This document shows positions 33,466-45,290 of a stretch of 64,000 nt of DNA, piece by piece. Within the stretch, counting starts at the first letter, position 1; every line of letters starts with the position of its first letter. Below the pieces are notes generated by a model that worked only from the letters and a program-made list of their open reading frames with translations, did not search any database and had not been told where the DNA came from. Source of the DNA: Manis javanica (Eukaryota > Chordata > Mammalia > Pholidota > Manidae); NCBI RefSeq assembly GCF_040802235.1, contig NC_133164.1:114780302-114844301 (forward strand), written 5' to 3'. The translations under genes and the position numbers were made by a program.

Positions 33466-35780
33466 CTGTACTCCCTATATAGCCTGCCTTTGTTTTGGAA
33501 ATCTGGGAGGGAGTACAAAAGTTTGAGAGTTTGTGTCTGATATCTGCAGGTTCAGAATGGTTTGTTATGGAATGGGAGGTGTTCCACTGTTGCTACAGAT
33601 GCTCCAAAATTCTGGAGTCGGGTGTGTGTCAGGTGGAACACTTTCACAGCATTTCTTCATTTATCAAGAATGAAACAATGATTGTAGACATTTTCTTTCC
33701 CACTTGAAATATTGAGTCAGTATCAGTAGAGGGAAAAAACCAGTAATGACTTGGTCTCTTTATTTCTTTACAGTGAATCTTTGGATAGACACAATAAATT
33801 GTTTCATAGCATAATTCATTGGGGGCACTTGAGCGTCTGTTTGTATTATATATTCATAGCCTTTTGTGGCAGCCATAGGCCATGAGTCTTAGGTTTGATA
33901 TGATGAGTCTACAGGGAGAAGGATGCAGTTTGTGTTTCAGATGCCCTTAAGAGAGCTCCCAGCTGTGTACTCTGCTTTTAAAATGGATGCAAAATTAAAC
34001 TTACCATAATGACTTGTGTTGCAGTATTCAGCTGCACAGGTGCTACAGGTCAAATGACTTACTTACACACTCCTAAGAGATTTCTGTAACGATGGAGAGT
34101 TGAAAAAAATAAACACCAAAGTTTATGACTATTCCCATCTTTTTTAATTCATAAAATGAAAATATAAATTTCTGAAAAAGAAGAAACTATCACCTGAAGT
34201 CAGACCAAATGAGGGGAATGAATACTTTCCCAAAATTTTAAAATTCTTCAAGGAAGTTTTATATTCTTCCAAAGAGATCAGAAGATATTTAGAGAAATCT
34301 AATTTAGAGAGAATCTTTGTTCAAAAGGTATGTTGTTAAGTTCAGAGAAAGAGAACTCCTCCATTGTTTTGCGCCATAGATTGATAGCCAGCTCTTCATG
34401 GACTCTTATCTATAGATACTGCTTCAAGGGCTGTCCCATTGGAAGACACGCATTGGTGTAAGGGTTGAAAATGGCATTACTTTTGTCCAAATCTTAGTCT
34501 CGATCTAATAGGCGCTCTCCCAGTTCTAGCTAGAGTGGTGATAGGAACAGTCCTAGGGAGTATTCTGAAGACTCCAGTGGAGTAAAGAATGTGAAAGCAG
34601 ACGCACTGTCTAGAGTTAACTTGTTCTTTACTTCAGGATCCTGCAAAGTGCTTCAGTAATTGTGGAAATAACAGCTTATGAAAGGTGGAAGGGTGTGACA
34701 TGTAAGAACAGTAATCAATGCAAATGCTTTTACAGTTCCAAACCTGAGGTACCGCATTGCTGTTCACTCATCTGAAATTTTGAAGCCACTGTGGCACAGT
34801 AGTTAGCATTTTCTTTTCATAAGTCCACTCAGCTTTTTCTTGGCTGCAAAGGTTGTTGGGCTCCAGTACCACTGCCAAGTACTGGTACAAGTGGAACTAG
34901 TGGAAATCTAGAGGTAGGACCCAGAGCAGCCTTCTCAAATGCTGATTCTCCAAGGCTTGGTAAAACATGGAAGAAAACTAGAACAGTAAGCTGTGTACTT
35001 AGAATTCAAGTAAACGATGAGGTTCCTGATCTCCTCTTACACATGGAATCTCATCCAGGAACCCAACATTCCCAGCCACTCAGTGAATGGATATTTTAGC
35101 CCTGAAGCCGAGTGTCTGTGAGGCACATTGTAGTACCCACTTCAGATCTATGTCCCCATATTAACATGTGACTTAATGATTCGTATTGAAGATTGAAAGG
35201 GAAAAAAATTACTTCAGCAGTTATAGGTCTCCACCACATCACAGAATCAGCAGTGGTCAGTGAGATTTGGCAGTACGTATGAGCAAGGGATAAGGTCCTA
35301 TAGGAAGAAGTGTTGGCCAGTGAAACTGGCTGGGGTGATTCGTCTCCTTGGAAGCAGTAGACACTAGTGTTTGTCAGTGTCTGCCAGTAGGTGGTGGAAT
35401 CAAGTACAGATTCAGTATTTTCTGCCCTAAGACAAGAGAAATAGGTTTTCTTAGAGAAAGTCCAGTCAAAGTAGTACATGGCAAATGCTATCCAGTTAAC
35501 TTGCTTTATTTACATGGATTCATGTTGCACCCTTAAAGCACCTTTAGGTGTTTTGTGTGTGCATGTGTGTGTATTTGTTTAATCCTTAAGAGAGCTTTGC
35601 AGAATAACTTGCTTGGACTTTAGTTTTTGTTCCTAATCAGCCCACCATGTACCTCCATTCTAGATGCTCATGCTCCCATTTTTCCTATTTGCTTTTGACC
35701 TTTGAAATAATCCACAGTGACTTGACCCTTACCCACTATTTTGATGTGTTTTTTCTTTCCTGTATATAACAACAATATTC
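33466..35780. other. Intergenic, unassigned complex sequence
   Basis: No confident gene. 34150-35540 is non-repetitive with moderate GC and includes a minus open frame of 127 codons (35096-35479). Its translation has repeated Ser/Thr and a CQISLTTADSVMWWRPI stretch that I cannot place; an old endogenous-element remnant is possible but unproven. Confidence 0.35.
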
Positions 35781-35799
35781 ATATTATACACAGCAGCAA

Positions 35800-36600
35800 T
35801 AGGCGTATAGCTCTGTGTGGGTTCCTGAACCTGATTCCAATGTGTGTACGTATGTGGGAGGGGGTCTTCCTACGTATAACACCAAGCAATTCTTGAACAC
35901 TAGCAAGGTGTCCAAGAACTCAACTCAATTCTGATCCTAGCTGCCTAGAGACAGCACCAGACTCCCCAGGTTAAGGACTTCATCCTACAAGACTGCCCTC
36001 CACCCCCCACTCCACATGATGGTCACAAGACCCAGACAGTTGACCTGTGCTTCTGACCTGCCAGCTACAGATTGGAGGTTCCAGTGATACTCCCTCTTGG
36101 GTTTGAATAATTTGCTAGAGCAGCTCACAGAACTCAGGAAACTACTTACATTTACCAGTTTAATAAAGAATATGGTAAAGGATACAAGTTAACAGCCAGA
36201 TGAAGGGATACACAAGGTAAGGTCCCACATAAAAGAGCCCCTATCCTCGTGGAGCTCCGAGCCCGGCTCGGTGGCACGTGGAAGTGTTCTGGCTCCCCAA
36301 GCGTGGAAGCTCTCCCCAACTGAGAAGCCGGATCCAAGAGAGCAAAGAGTGATAAGCTCTTCTCAGGGGTTTTTGTGAGGGCATCATTTAAGTGTTATAG
36401 ACTAAATTATTGGCCATTGACTAACCCAACCTCCAGCCCCTGCCCTTGGTGGGGGGAGGCGGAGGGGTGTCCAAAAGTCTCTCGTTAACATGAAGAAACA
36501 CTCATTTCACTTCATGACTCTGCAGTGTTTTCAGAACTGTGGTTGAACAACCAAATATACCCGGGGAATATATATCTGGTCATATGCATTTCTTGTGACT
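35800..36600. mobile_element. Ancient LTR-like interspersed repeat
   Basis: A run of matches to a familiar old mammalian repeat: CTCCCCAGGTTAAGGACTTC, CTACAGATTGGAGGTTCCAG, CTTGGGTTTGAATAATTTGC followed by TAGAGCAGCTCACAGAACTC, TACATTTACCAGTTTAATAA, AAGGATACAAGTTAACAGCC then AGATGAAGGGATACACA, TTATTGGCCATTGACTAACC and CCTCCAGCCCCTGCCC. The length and absence of coding suggest a solo LTR or LTR fragment. Subfamily and orientation need a library search. Confidence 0.65.
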
Positions 36601-38589
36601 CATTTTATCACACCCACATACTGCTACTAGGTTGTTTCCACTGTGAACAGGCCTTCGACCATATTTCTTTTTAGTGGGTGCCCAACCCAAAGACCTAGGG
36701 CATTGCTCTTCACAAATCTGTGCTTAAGGACAGCAAATACCAGTTTTTGTGTTATTTAAATGATATTTCTTGCTTGTTTCAAGACTAAATTTAATTACAT
36801 TTTATCTAGTACACCTAAAAATATTTTCTAATCAGGGTACTCCAAACTAAGAATATAAGAGTTCTGCTATGAAAGAGTACATGCTTTCCTGAAAAAAATA
36901 AATCACACACTCTGTACTAACAGGTCTCATGGGAAAAGTAGTGTTAGGCCAGATCACTTAAAATCTGTGTAACTTTATATTTAGACTATCACTGAAAGCA
37001 ATTATTGCTTGTGAACAGATAACTTGAAGAGTCTAGTCAGCCAGACACCTGTGTGACTGAATGCTGCTTCAGGGGCTTTACAGTGCATTAAAAATAGTAG
37101 TAAGATGGTAGGGTCTGAGCTCTTGAGAGGATACAGATGGACATAGGGCTCTGTACACAGGAGAAAGTGCAAGCTGCCAGAGGTGACATCAAGGTGTGCT
37201 TCTGTGTGGACAGAGCCTCTGTGCAGCTGAAAGTGCCTCTGCCTGTGTAGCAGCCACACCAAGGGTTTCCTCCTTTCCTGCAGAAGGTTCAAATTATTTG
37301 CAAACTATTCTGGCTTCAAATTGCATATGGACTAGCCTAGTGCTCAACTTAAATTTATAAAATTATCCTGTTTAACAATCATATAAGAGCTAATTATTGT
37401 AATAGAAACATGTTTTATCAGAACAGACTATAGCTCCAAATATAACATGATTAATCTATATTTTCCCTGGGCTTGGTATTAAGTATGGACCTGAGTGACA
37501 TTGGCCACCAGCTTGCAAGCTTTGTAAGGCAGATTCTGCATGCTCCATGTTAACTTATGGGCACAACACAGAAAATCATGTTTTGAACTTAGGTGCTTCA
37601 AAAAGCTTTGTTGGATGATTGTTTTGATAGATAAAATTTTTGTAGTTTAAACAAAAACTGTTATCTCTTATTTGCTTACTCAGTAATTTTTTCATTTACA
37701 TCAACCCAGTTGAATTAAGTGAGATTTATTATTTGGTTTTTACAAAGGTGAATATCAAATCTCAGGAAATTCAAAGACAAACTAGCATTAAGCATTAAAG
37801 TGGGGATTAAAAACTCCCACATTATATCTTTATCCTCCTCTGTGTTGCCTTTCATGAAGTAAATTTCAGATCATTTGAGACCTATATGCAGTTAAGTTAA
37901 AGGAGATAGGATAATATCAGGGAAATAATTTCCAGAAGATGCACTCTATGTGAAATATTAAAGGTGAATAAAGTGACTGAAGTGCATAAACTGATGTGAA
38001 GCTTAAAAAAAATAAATGTGGGGAAATTTTAGTAAATTTAACAGCTTCTTCATATAACCTGAATTTTTCTTTAAATACCTACTGCCTCAAACGGCCCTCA
38101 GCTGTATAAATGTCTTGAGAAAGAATTAGGAAAGTAATTCACTATTAAAAGCACTTATGTACAATGAAAATATCATACTTATACACACACACATGCACAA
38201 CTGCCCAACACCATGTATTACAGTAAAACACCATAGCATTAACACGTAATTAGGTCTGAAACAATTCACTTGCTTAAAATGCAGGATGATAATTATTGTG
38301 ACTTTAATTAAATGATTCAGGCATGGTGGTATAGCTGGTCTGCCTACATTTCTCAGGTTTGGGGGCCAGTTGTAATTATTTTAAATTTTAATTCTTAGTA
38401 TTCATTATCATGAGTATTATCACAATATTTTACTGCATTTATATATACTTTGGCCCTTAACGCAATTTATAATAGTGAATGTAGTTTAAATACTGATCAT
38501 TTTTTATTAAATAATTTAAATTTAGACAAAGAATTAGAGTTGAATAGCTATCTTATTATGTAGCAAATACTTTAAATTGTTGTTCATCT
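36601..38589. other. Intergenic, no gene recognised
   Basis: AT-rich sequence. Short open frames only (96 codons, minus, 37002-37292). No repeat or regulatory element could be supported. Confidence 0.4.
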
Positions 38590-39440
38590 TTACAGACATG
38601 GAACAAACATATTTATAAAAGGTTTTTTACTCTCCCAAAAAATCTAAATGGAGGAAATGCTACCAAACCACTTTACCAAGCCAACATTATCCTGATACCA
38701 AAACCAGAAAAACACACTACTAGAAAAGAAAACTATAGGCCAATATCCCTCATGAACATAGCCATGAAAACTGTCAAATAAAATTCTAATGAACTGAATT
38801 CAGCAGCACATGAAAATGAATATTTACCATGATCAGGTGGATTATCTTTGTGATAGCAAAGATTGTTCAAAATACTCCAATCAATATGGTTCACCATATA
38901 AATAGAATGAAAGAAAAAAATCTTATCTCTGTAGATGGAGAAGAAGCATTTGACAACTCAACATCCATCCATGATAAAAACTCTGAAAACTAGGGGTAGA
39001 GGAAAATATATCTCAATATAATAAAGACCATATGTGATGAGCCCATAGCTAACCTTGTATTTAATGGTGAAAGGTTGAAAACTTTTCCTCTAAGAACAGG
39101 AACTCTCTCACTCTTCAACATAGTACTTGAAGTCCTAGCTAGAGCAATAAGGCAAGAAAAAGAAATAAAAGGTATCTGTTTATAAAGGAAGAGTAAAATT
39201 GTCTCTATTTGCAGATGACATGGTTTTATATTTAGAAAATCTGAATGACTCAACCAAAAAATTGTTAGATCTAATCTGTGAAATCAGTAAAGTTGTAGGA
39301 TACAAAACTAACATACAAAAATCAGTAGCATTTGTACAGATCATAGATGTATCAGAAATACAAAATATATATACCCACACTTATACACATGTATATACAT
39401 ACATATTTAGAAAGAGAATGGGAAATACAAATTTCAAGAA
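38590..39440 (+). mobile_element. LINE-1 ORF2 reverse-transcriptase fragment
   Basis: Plus-strand translation gives ordered blocks of the L1 ORF2 reverse transcriptase: an [15 protein letters not shown]-type block (38680-38725), [13 protein letters not shown] (38730-38770), a degraded middle, and LSLFADDMVLYLENLNDSTK at 39199, which holds the polymerase active-site FADD motif, followed by LLDLICEISKVVGYKTNIQK. Stops and frame changes break the frame throughout; only 86 codons remain open (39199-39459). 5' and 3' ends are truncated, so this is a dead copy. It ends near an AT/ACAC-rich stretch (39365-39400). Confidence 0.85.
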
Positions 39441-42240
39441 GTTTGAGTTTATAGCTTAAACTTATGAATTTTGAGGGGTAAAGTTTATTAAAGATTGAGT
39501 TATTTAATTGCTTTTTAAGTATCCTCAATATCAGACTGATGTTTCTGGTATTTCTTTGTGACTGCATACCATGCCTGCACCATGAGGCTATAATAGCTTA
39601 CACTATGGAATAGATATAGCGACACTATGGAATTAGAAGAATGTCAGGTCAAGTGACTGCCTTATTATGATTTAATGTTTTATTTTATTTGTTTGTTTTA
39701 ATTCCATACTTTTTGGGTCATGAATTTAGCAATGTATCGAAGGAGTCATTCCTAAGTTAATTTGTATCTCATCCAATATAAACCAAAATTAGCTCTTCTG
39801 GTACTTTTTTCATAACTAAGGTCTTTGTTGACTTTAAAAACAACTCTTGTGGACATTTTGATTAAGAAGCATGTTGTGGGATTTAGGTAAATGCAGTGTG
39901 ATGTTACATCATGTTTGAAGAGACACTGTGATATTTAATGGCACTAGAGACTGGTATTGTCTGAGATTTTAATCTTAAGTCTCTGTATATTTACTGAGTA
40001 CATGCCATTTGATGTCTTTGGATTTTAGGTTCATGTCATAAAATTTGATTTCTCATAGGCATGTCAACTTTTGAAGGTCACAGTATTTATTTACTTACTA
40101 ATGTTTTTACTATCAATAGCTAAACACTATCAAAACAAAACAAAAAACAGAAAATGACTACAATTAGCTAATATCTTTGAAACAAGGTTACATTCTAGAG
40201 CATATTTCAAGTAATTCTTTTCCTAACATCTCCATAGCATTTACCTTTTTTTTCACTTTATGTCTCATCATTAAAAGATCCTGGGAATATGTATCACCCC
40301 CTTATGCTTGTAGATACATTTCTGAATAATTTACTTTTTGCTTATGCCAGGGTAAATCCTAAATTTCTTGTTTTCTTCTCTCTCTAATCATCTGATTTTT
40401 AAGTTATTTAGCTGTTTTCCAGTTATGGTGGGTTATTCTATCTCTGCTTCTGATTTTTAAAAAATGTCTCTTTTGAAAGACAGGACAAGGGCCTGAATAA
40501 TCAGATTTATCCCATCATGTTTCTTCAATGATTAGAAATATAGAGAAAGAACATACCTACGTGTGTATTACATTTGCCAATTGAGATCCAGGTGCTATTG
40601 TCTCCCAATTAGGAGACAACAGGACTTTTTCTCCTACATGACCAATGCTTTTACTCTCTTCTTGTCTAAAGCTTTTGGGACTATATTACCGAATAGCTGT
40701 GCCCAAACTACCGTGAGGCTATTAGATGCTAAGCTGCTTTTAAAGTTTTAGTATTTAGAAAGAGCCTACTTTTACTAGAAGGTAACTTAAACCAACAGAT
40801 AAAAACCTTTTAACAGAAAAATCTTTTAAATAGAATCATTTTGATTTTTTTTTCAAAAACAGAAAGATCCCTAGGAAAAATAGTATTTTTCCAGAGTCTC
40901 TTCATCTTCACCCTGGAGAGTTCCGTGTTATTCAGTATTTTGGATTAAGGTTGTATAGCTGCATATGAAAATGCAAAGATTAATGGGAGGAAGCACATAA
41001 GAACTTTCAAAAGCTTAACTCACATTTTGTCAATGAATTGTTTTATTTATGGCCTTATGGGATGAAATGGGATGTGAGTGCTGGCAGAACTCAGAGAGGC
41101 CTTGGTAACAGAGTACTCACAGCCTGCAAAGTCCAATTCTCCAAGTGACTTGAAGCCTGGCCAGCATTGCTGGGGTCGGGAAATTGTGGATCAAAGGAAG
41201 ATCATGCACTGAAGAACCTGAAGAAACAAAGAGGAGTAATCGAAAGGGAATGGAGCAAAATTGAATGAAGTCAAAGCACTCAACAAATTAGATTCTCACC
41301 AATAAGAAGCACCAAATGCACACAGGGGTGTGGTTGGTTGGTTCCTCTGACTGACAATGTCTGAGGCATTCAGAGGGCCACCAGGAACCTATTGATACCC
41401 AGCCCTCAGTCTGGTAAACAAATGCTTCACTTTCTACTTACTAACGGATGCCAGACCCGGGGCCCTTTTACTGCGTACCCTTGAGGAGAACAACACAGGA
41501 AGATTACTGTTCACTTTTTTTCTCTCTATCCTTAAAATAATTTAAAATTAATAGGGAAATAGAGAGGTACATGTATATATTTAACTTGAGGTGCTGCTGG
41601 TTTCACTCTTAATGAATTTTGTGTTTTTTCTACTGCCCCTTAATCCCCAAAACATAGTCTCATCCTTCAAGCATACTTCCCTTCAGTGTAATGAGCTGTC
41701 CTCTTCCCCAAACCTTCCGAGTGCCAATGCAGAGCATGGTACCAGGTGCCCAGCAGTCAGCCTTGCACCATTTACAGGGGCTTGTTTGTCAAAGTTCACA
41801 GCTTAGCAACATTTACTGCTGCTCTAACTTTCTCTGCAATGTTATGGTTGTAATTATTTGGTGTTATTCTGGGAGTTAATTGCCAGGAAACAAAATTAAG
41901 GGAGCATGTCTGATCTTTTCCCTCCTCTGAGACTACTGAAAGAAGAATTGAAAAGAGGTGAGCCTTAATATCAATCCAGCATGGACCATTTCTCTTGTCA
42001 TTGGTCTCACTGAAAGAGCTCACTTCAGGAGAGTCACAAAGAGGTCAGAAGATTTTAAACTGCCAACTTAGATCTGCATTAAAACTTCCAAAGACTTTTA
42101 ACAATTTGGTATGGATATGCCGAAAAATCTGGCTCATTTCTCTGTCTGTCATGAGATTGCAGAAAAAGTTCTAGTTTTCATTGTGCTAATAGAGCAGCTC
42201 TTGGACAAAGATTTAAATGAGGCATTTTAGGGGCGATTAT
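39441..42240. other. Intergenic, no gene recognised
   Basis: Mostly AT-rich unique-looking sequence; 41040-41480 is more GC-balanced but has no sustained frame. Nothing repetitive was recognised. Confidence 0.4.
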
Positions 42241-42485
42241 CTTTAAAACTATTGTATATTAAATTATTAGAAAAAAGATTTAAATCATTTGAGATAATTG
42301 AAATGACATCATTGATAAAATTTAATCAAATGGCAACTCAGGCTGAAATATGTGTGAAATACATTAAATACATTTTTGGATCGTTAATCCTCAAAGAGGA
42401 TCACCTCAAACAGGACATTAAATTCAGCAGAGTTTATGTCATCACCAGTATATCCATCATCCTGGGGTTACTCAGAGTTTACTGA
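42241..42485. other. Non-repetitive block, candidate conserved non-coding element
   Basis: Complex sequence with TAAT/ATTA cores and little decay-like simple sequence (ATTGAAATGACATCATTGAT, GGATCGTTAATCCTCAAAGA, CAAAGAGGATCACCTCAAAC). It also reads as a 77-codon open frame, which I regard as chance. Evidence is texture only. Confidence 0.2.
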
Positions 42486-43689
42486 AGAACAGGGAAAATG
42501 CTACATCTGCTCATTTTCCTTTTAGCAGAGAGAATTGTTTCCTTATTGTCTAAAGTAGCAATCCCATGGTACTGCCTGGATGGGCTTTGCTGGGACCCTT
42601 ATCTCCCAGTGGATGACAAGAGGGTGCCTTCTGAACAGCTCATAGCAGAGGTGTGCTCTTGCCCATGCTCAGCTTCCTCCCCTCTCAACTTTGTATCTGT
42701 CATGGCCAGAGCTTCACTTAGTAACCCAATGTTCATTTCACATTCAAGTAATTAGAGAGGAAACTATTTGTCTTAATTGCTGAGCCTCCAACAGATGTTT
42801 TGTTAATAGTGGTAAGACATCCTCATCTAAACTATTGCTTTAAGATGGAAAAACACTGCCTGGTGCTAACATTTGAATTGTTATAACTTTGAGAATGTTC
42901 CCATTCTATTTTGAAGGGCAAATGCACTGAAAATTAATGCACTGTTGTTTAATATATTAACATCCCATGAACACACAACTGAATTTTAAATGTATTGCCT
43001 GTTGGTAGAATTTGTGCATATGTCAAACCATTACTACTGGGAAAAATACTGTTAATATATGATGTAAAAATATTGATGTGTTTTTTTTTGGATGGAATCA
43101 TGCCTTCATAAAATAAGTAATACATTCTTAAACTTCTTCTTTATCCAATGAAGACTTTTCATAAGGCTGTATGTAAATTTTTGATAATACACCACTTCCA
43201 TAGGATTCACTGGTTTTTACAAGCAAAAAAATAACTTTTTTTTAAAAAGTTAACCAGTATAATTTCTATGTATGGTTATCTCTAAAAACATTTTAAGTAT
43301 TTTCCTTTTTTAACCTGTTAATAATTAAGATCATCACATGGTAGTGTGCAGATTCATCCCTTTCCTGATCAAGAGTGTAAATTTTCATTTCTGAATACTT
43401 GAAATTATCCCTTCTCTGTCTGGGAAGGGACATAAGCCAAGTAATGTGAGACTTAATAATTTTGAGTTGAAGCTGTTAAGATAGATACAGCCGATTACTT
43501 CCAGAATTTATTCACAAATAATTTCATCACCTTTTATTTTGACCTTGGATTATTTACATATTTAGTAATACTAAGAATGATGTGCCAATATATTTTCTCA
43601 CCCTGTTTTAAGGAAGATATCTATTAATTTAGTGACAACTCTTACCCATCATGAGGCAATAATCTCAACAAAGTTGAGAGAAGAGGCCA
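42486..43689. other. Intergenic, no gene recognised
   Basis: AT-rich to ordinary DNA with an 85-codon frame at 42498-42755 that lacks recognisable features. Confidence 0.4.
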
Positions 43690-43890
43690 AAGACAGGAAG
43701 TTATCTCTTCTTTCTTGTATATTGGAATATTTGGCATTCAGTAGATCTGCATTCCAATTTGGGGCTTGGGTAATGATCTGATGTATTATAACAGGTCATT
43801 CAATTTCTCTAACATTAATTTCCTTGATCTGGAAATTGCCAATAATAAAAGATTTATTGGGAAGACTTCAGAAATTAATTTATGAACATG
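43690..43890 (+). mobile_element. Probable MIR SINE
   Basis: AGTAGATCTGCATTCCAATT, ACAGGTCATTCAATTTCTCT, AACATTAATTTCCTTGATCT then GGAAATTGCCAATAATAAAA match MIR core and 3' region ('...gtcacttaacctctctgagcctcagtttcctcatctgtaaaatggggataataat'). Diverged. Confidence 0.5.
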
Positions 43891-44559
43891 ATTTCCAAAC
43901 TCTAAATTATTATTATTTCTCTTGGAGCTAGTATTACTAATTACTACTAATTGGAATACTGAGTACTACCTTTAGCTTTCCCAACTATAGCCTATATAGC
44001 TTCGATCTTAATTTTTCAATTACTTAGAGTAGACTGGTCATTTTTGGTGTGCTCCTATGTTATTATAATAAGATACTAAATATTCTAGTATGATTAAACA
44101 TTCTTTTTCAACATAGACCTGTCTAGCATAAGATATTTCTCATGTAGGACTAAGACGAATTAACTAGATTAGGTAGTAGTGTATGTCAGTAATGTAGTGA
44201 TGCTGTTGAGAAAATACAGATTCTTTATGAATCACTATATACATACACATTTATTCCTTTAATTATTTGAAATGTTACTAAGCAATAGTAGACATGTATT
44301 ATACAAGAAAATAATATAAGAAAATACAGATCCATGTTTACATAAATATTAACTATAGTACAATTATAAATCATAATATGTTTACTTTGTATATAGGTAT
44401 ATTGACATGAGATTAAAGGGTATACAGGAGAGCAGCAGCTATAAGGCAAGTTTAGAGGAATGGCAGTCAAATTATGGTCACAGTGTACTTGAGAGCAAAT
44501 TATTAGAGACTTGAGGGACATAACTGTAAAAGGATTAGCCCACTAGGAAGACATATAAT
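43891..44559. other. Intergenic, no gene recognised
   Basis: Very AT-rich with no assignable element. Confidence 0.4.
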
Positions 44560-45290
44560 AAGTCTAAATATGTTGGCACCACAACATAGCCTAAAAATAT
44601 ATGAAGAAGAAAATAGTGAATCCCCAAATAGACCAACACAAATGTGCTTAAATGATTTTTGACAAAGGTGCAAAAGCAATTAGTATAAAGAGAGCCTTCT
44701 CAGTAAATGGTGTTCAAATAATTGGATAGCCATAGATAAAAAGTGAACCACAACCTCAACTTTAGTGAAAAATGGATCATGGACTAATATGTAAAATCCA
44801 AAATTATAAAATTTAGGTAAACAATACAGAAAACCTTTAAGCTCTAAGACTATGTAGAAAGCTCTTATTCTTGACATAAAAAAATATGGCCCCAAAAAAG
44901 AGAAAAAAAATGATAAAAATGAATATAACCAAAATTTAGAACTTCTCCTCTCAAAAAGATCTAGCGAAGAGGATGAACATAACAGCTGCAACGGGAGAAA
45001 ATATTTTAAAACATATCTGATAAAGTGTTTGTATCTAAGATATAAAGAGCTCAAAACTCAAGAGCAAAAATGCAAGTACTTCATTTAGAAAAGGGGCAAG
45101 CATCATGAACAGACATATCACTTAAGAGGATATACAGATGACAAATAAACACTTGAAATGGTGCCCATCATCAAGCCATTAGGGAAATGCAAACCGAAAC
45201 CAAAGTGATACATTCTTATACAAATACTAGAATGACTAAAATGAAAATGGCAACACCACAAAATGCTTGAAGAGATGCAGAGATGATAAC
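44560..45290 (+). mobile_element. Old LINE-1 ORF2 3'-part fragment
   Basis: Matches in order to the C-terminal part of L1 ORF2: CAAATAGACCAACACAAATG, TGATTTTTGACAAAGGTGCA, TCAGTAAATGGTGTTCAAAT then AATTGGATAGCCA, TTAGGTAAACAATACAGAAA, CATATCTGATAAAGTGTTTG, ATATAAAGAGCTCAAAACTC, AGGGAAATGCAAACCGAAAC, ACTAGAATGACTAAAATGAA and CAACACCACAAAATGCTTGA then AGAGATGCAGAG. It is cut at its 3' side by the ERV-L-like relic that begins near 45290. Confidence 0.75.

Noticed and set aside
39199-39459. 86-codon frame with FADD motif as a functional enzyme
   Set aside because: Short surviving piece of LINE-1 ORF2; upstream blocks are broken by stops and frame changes.
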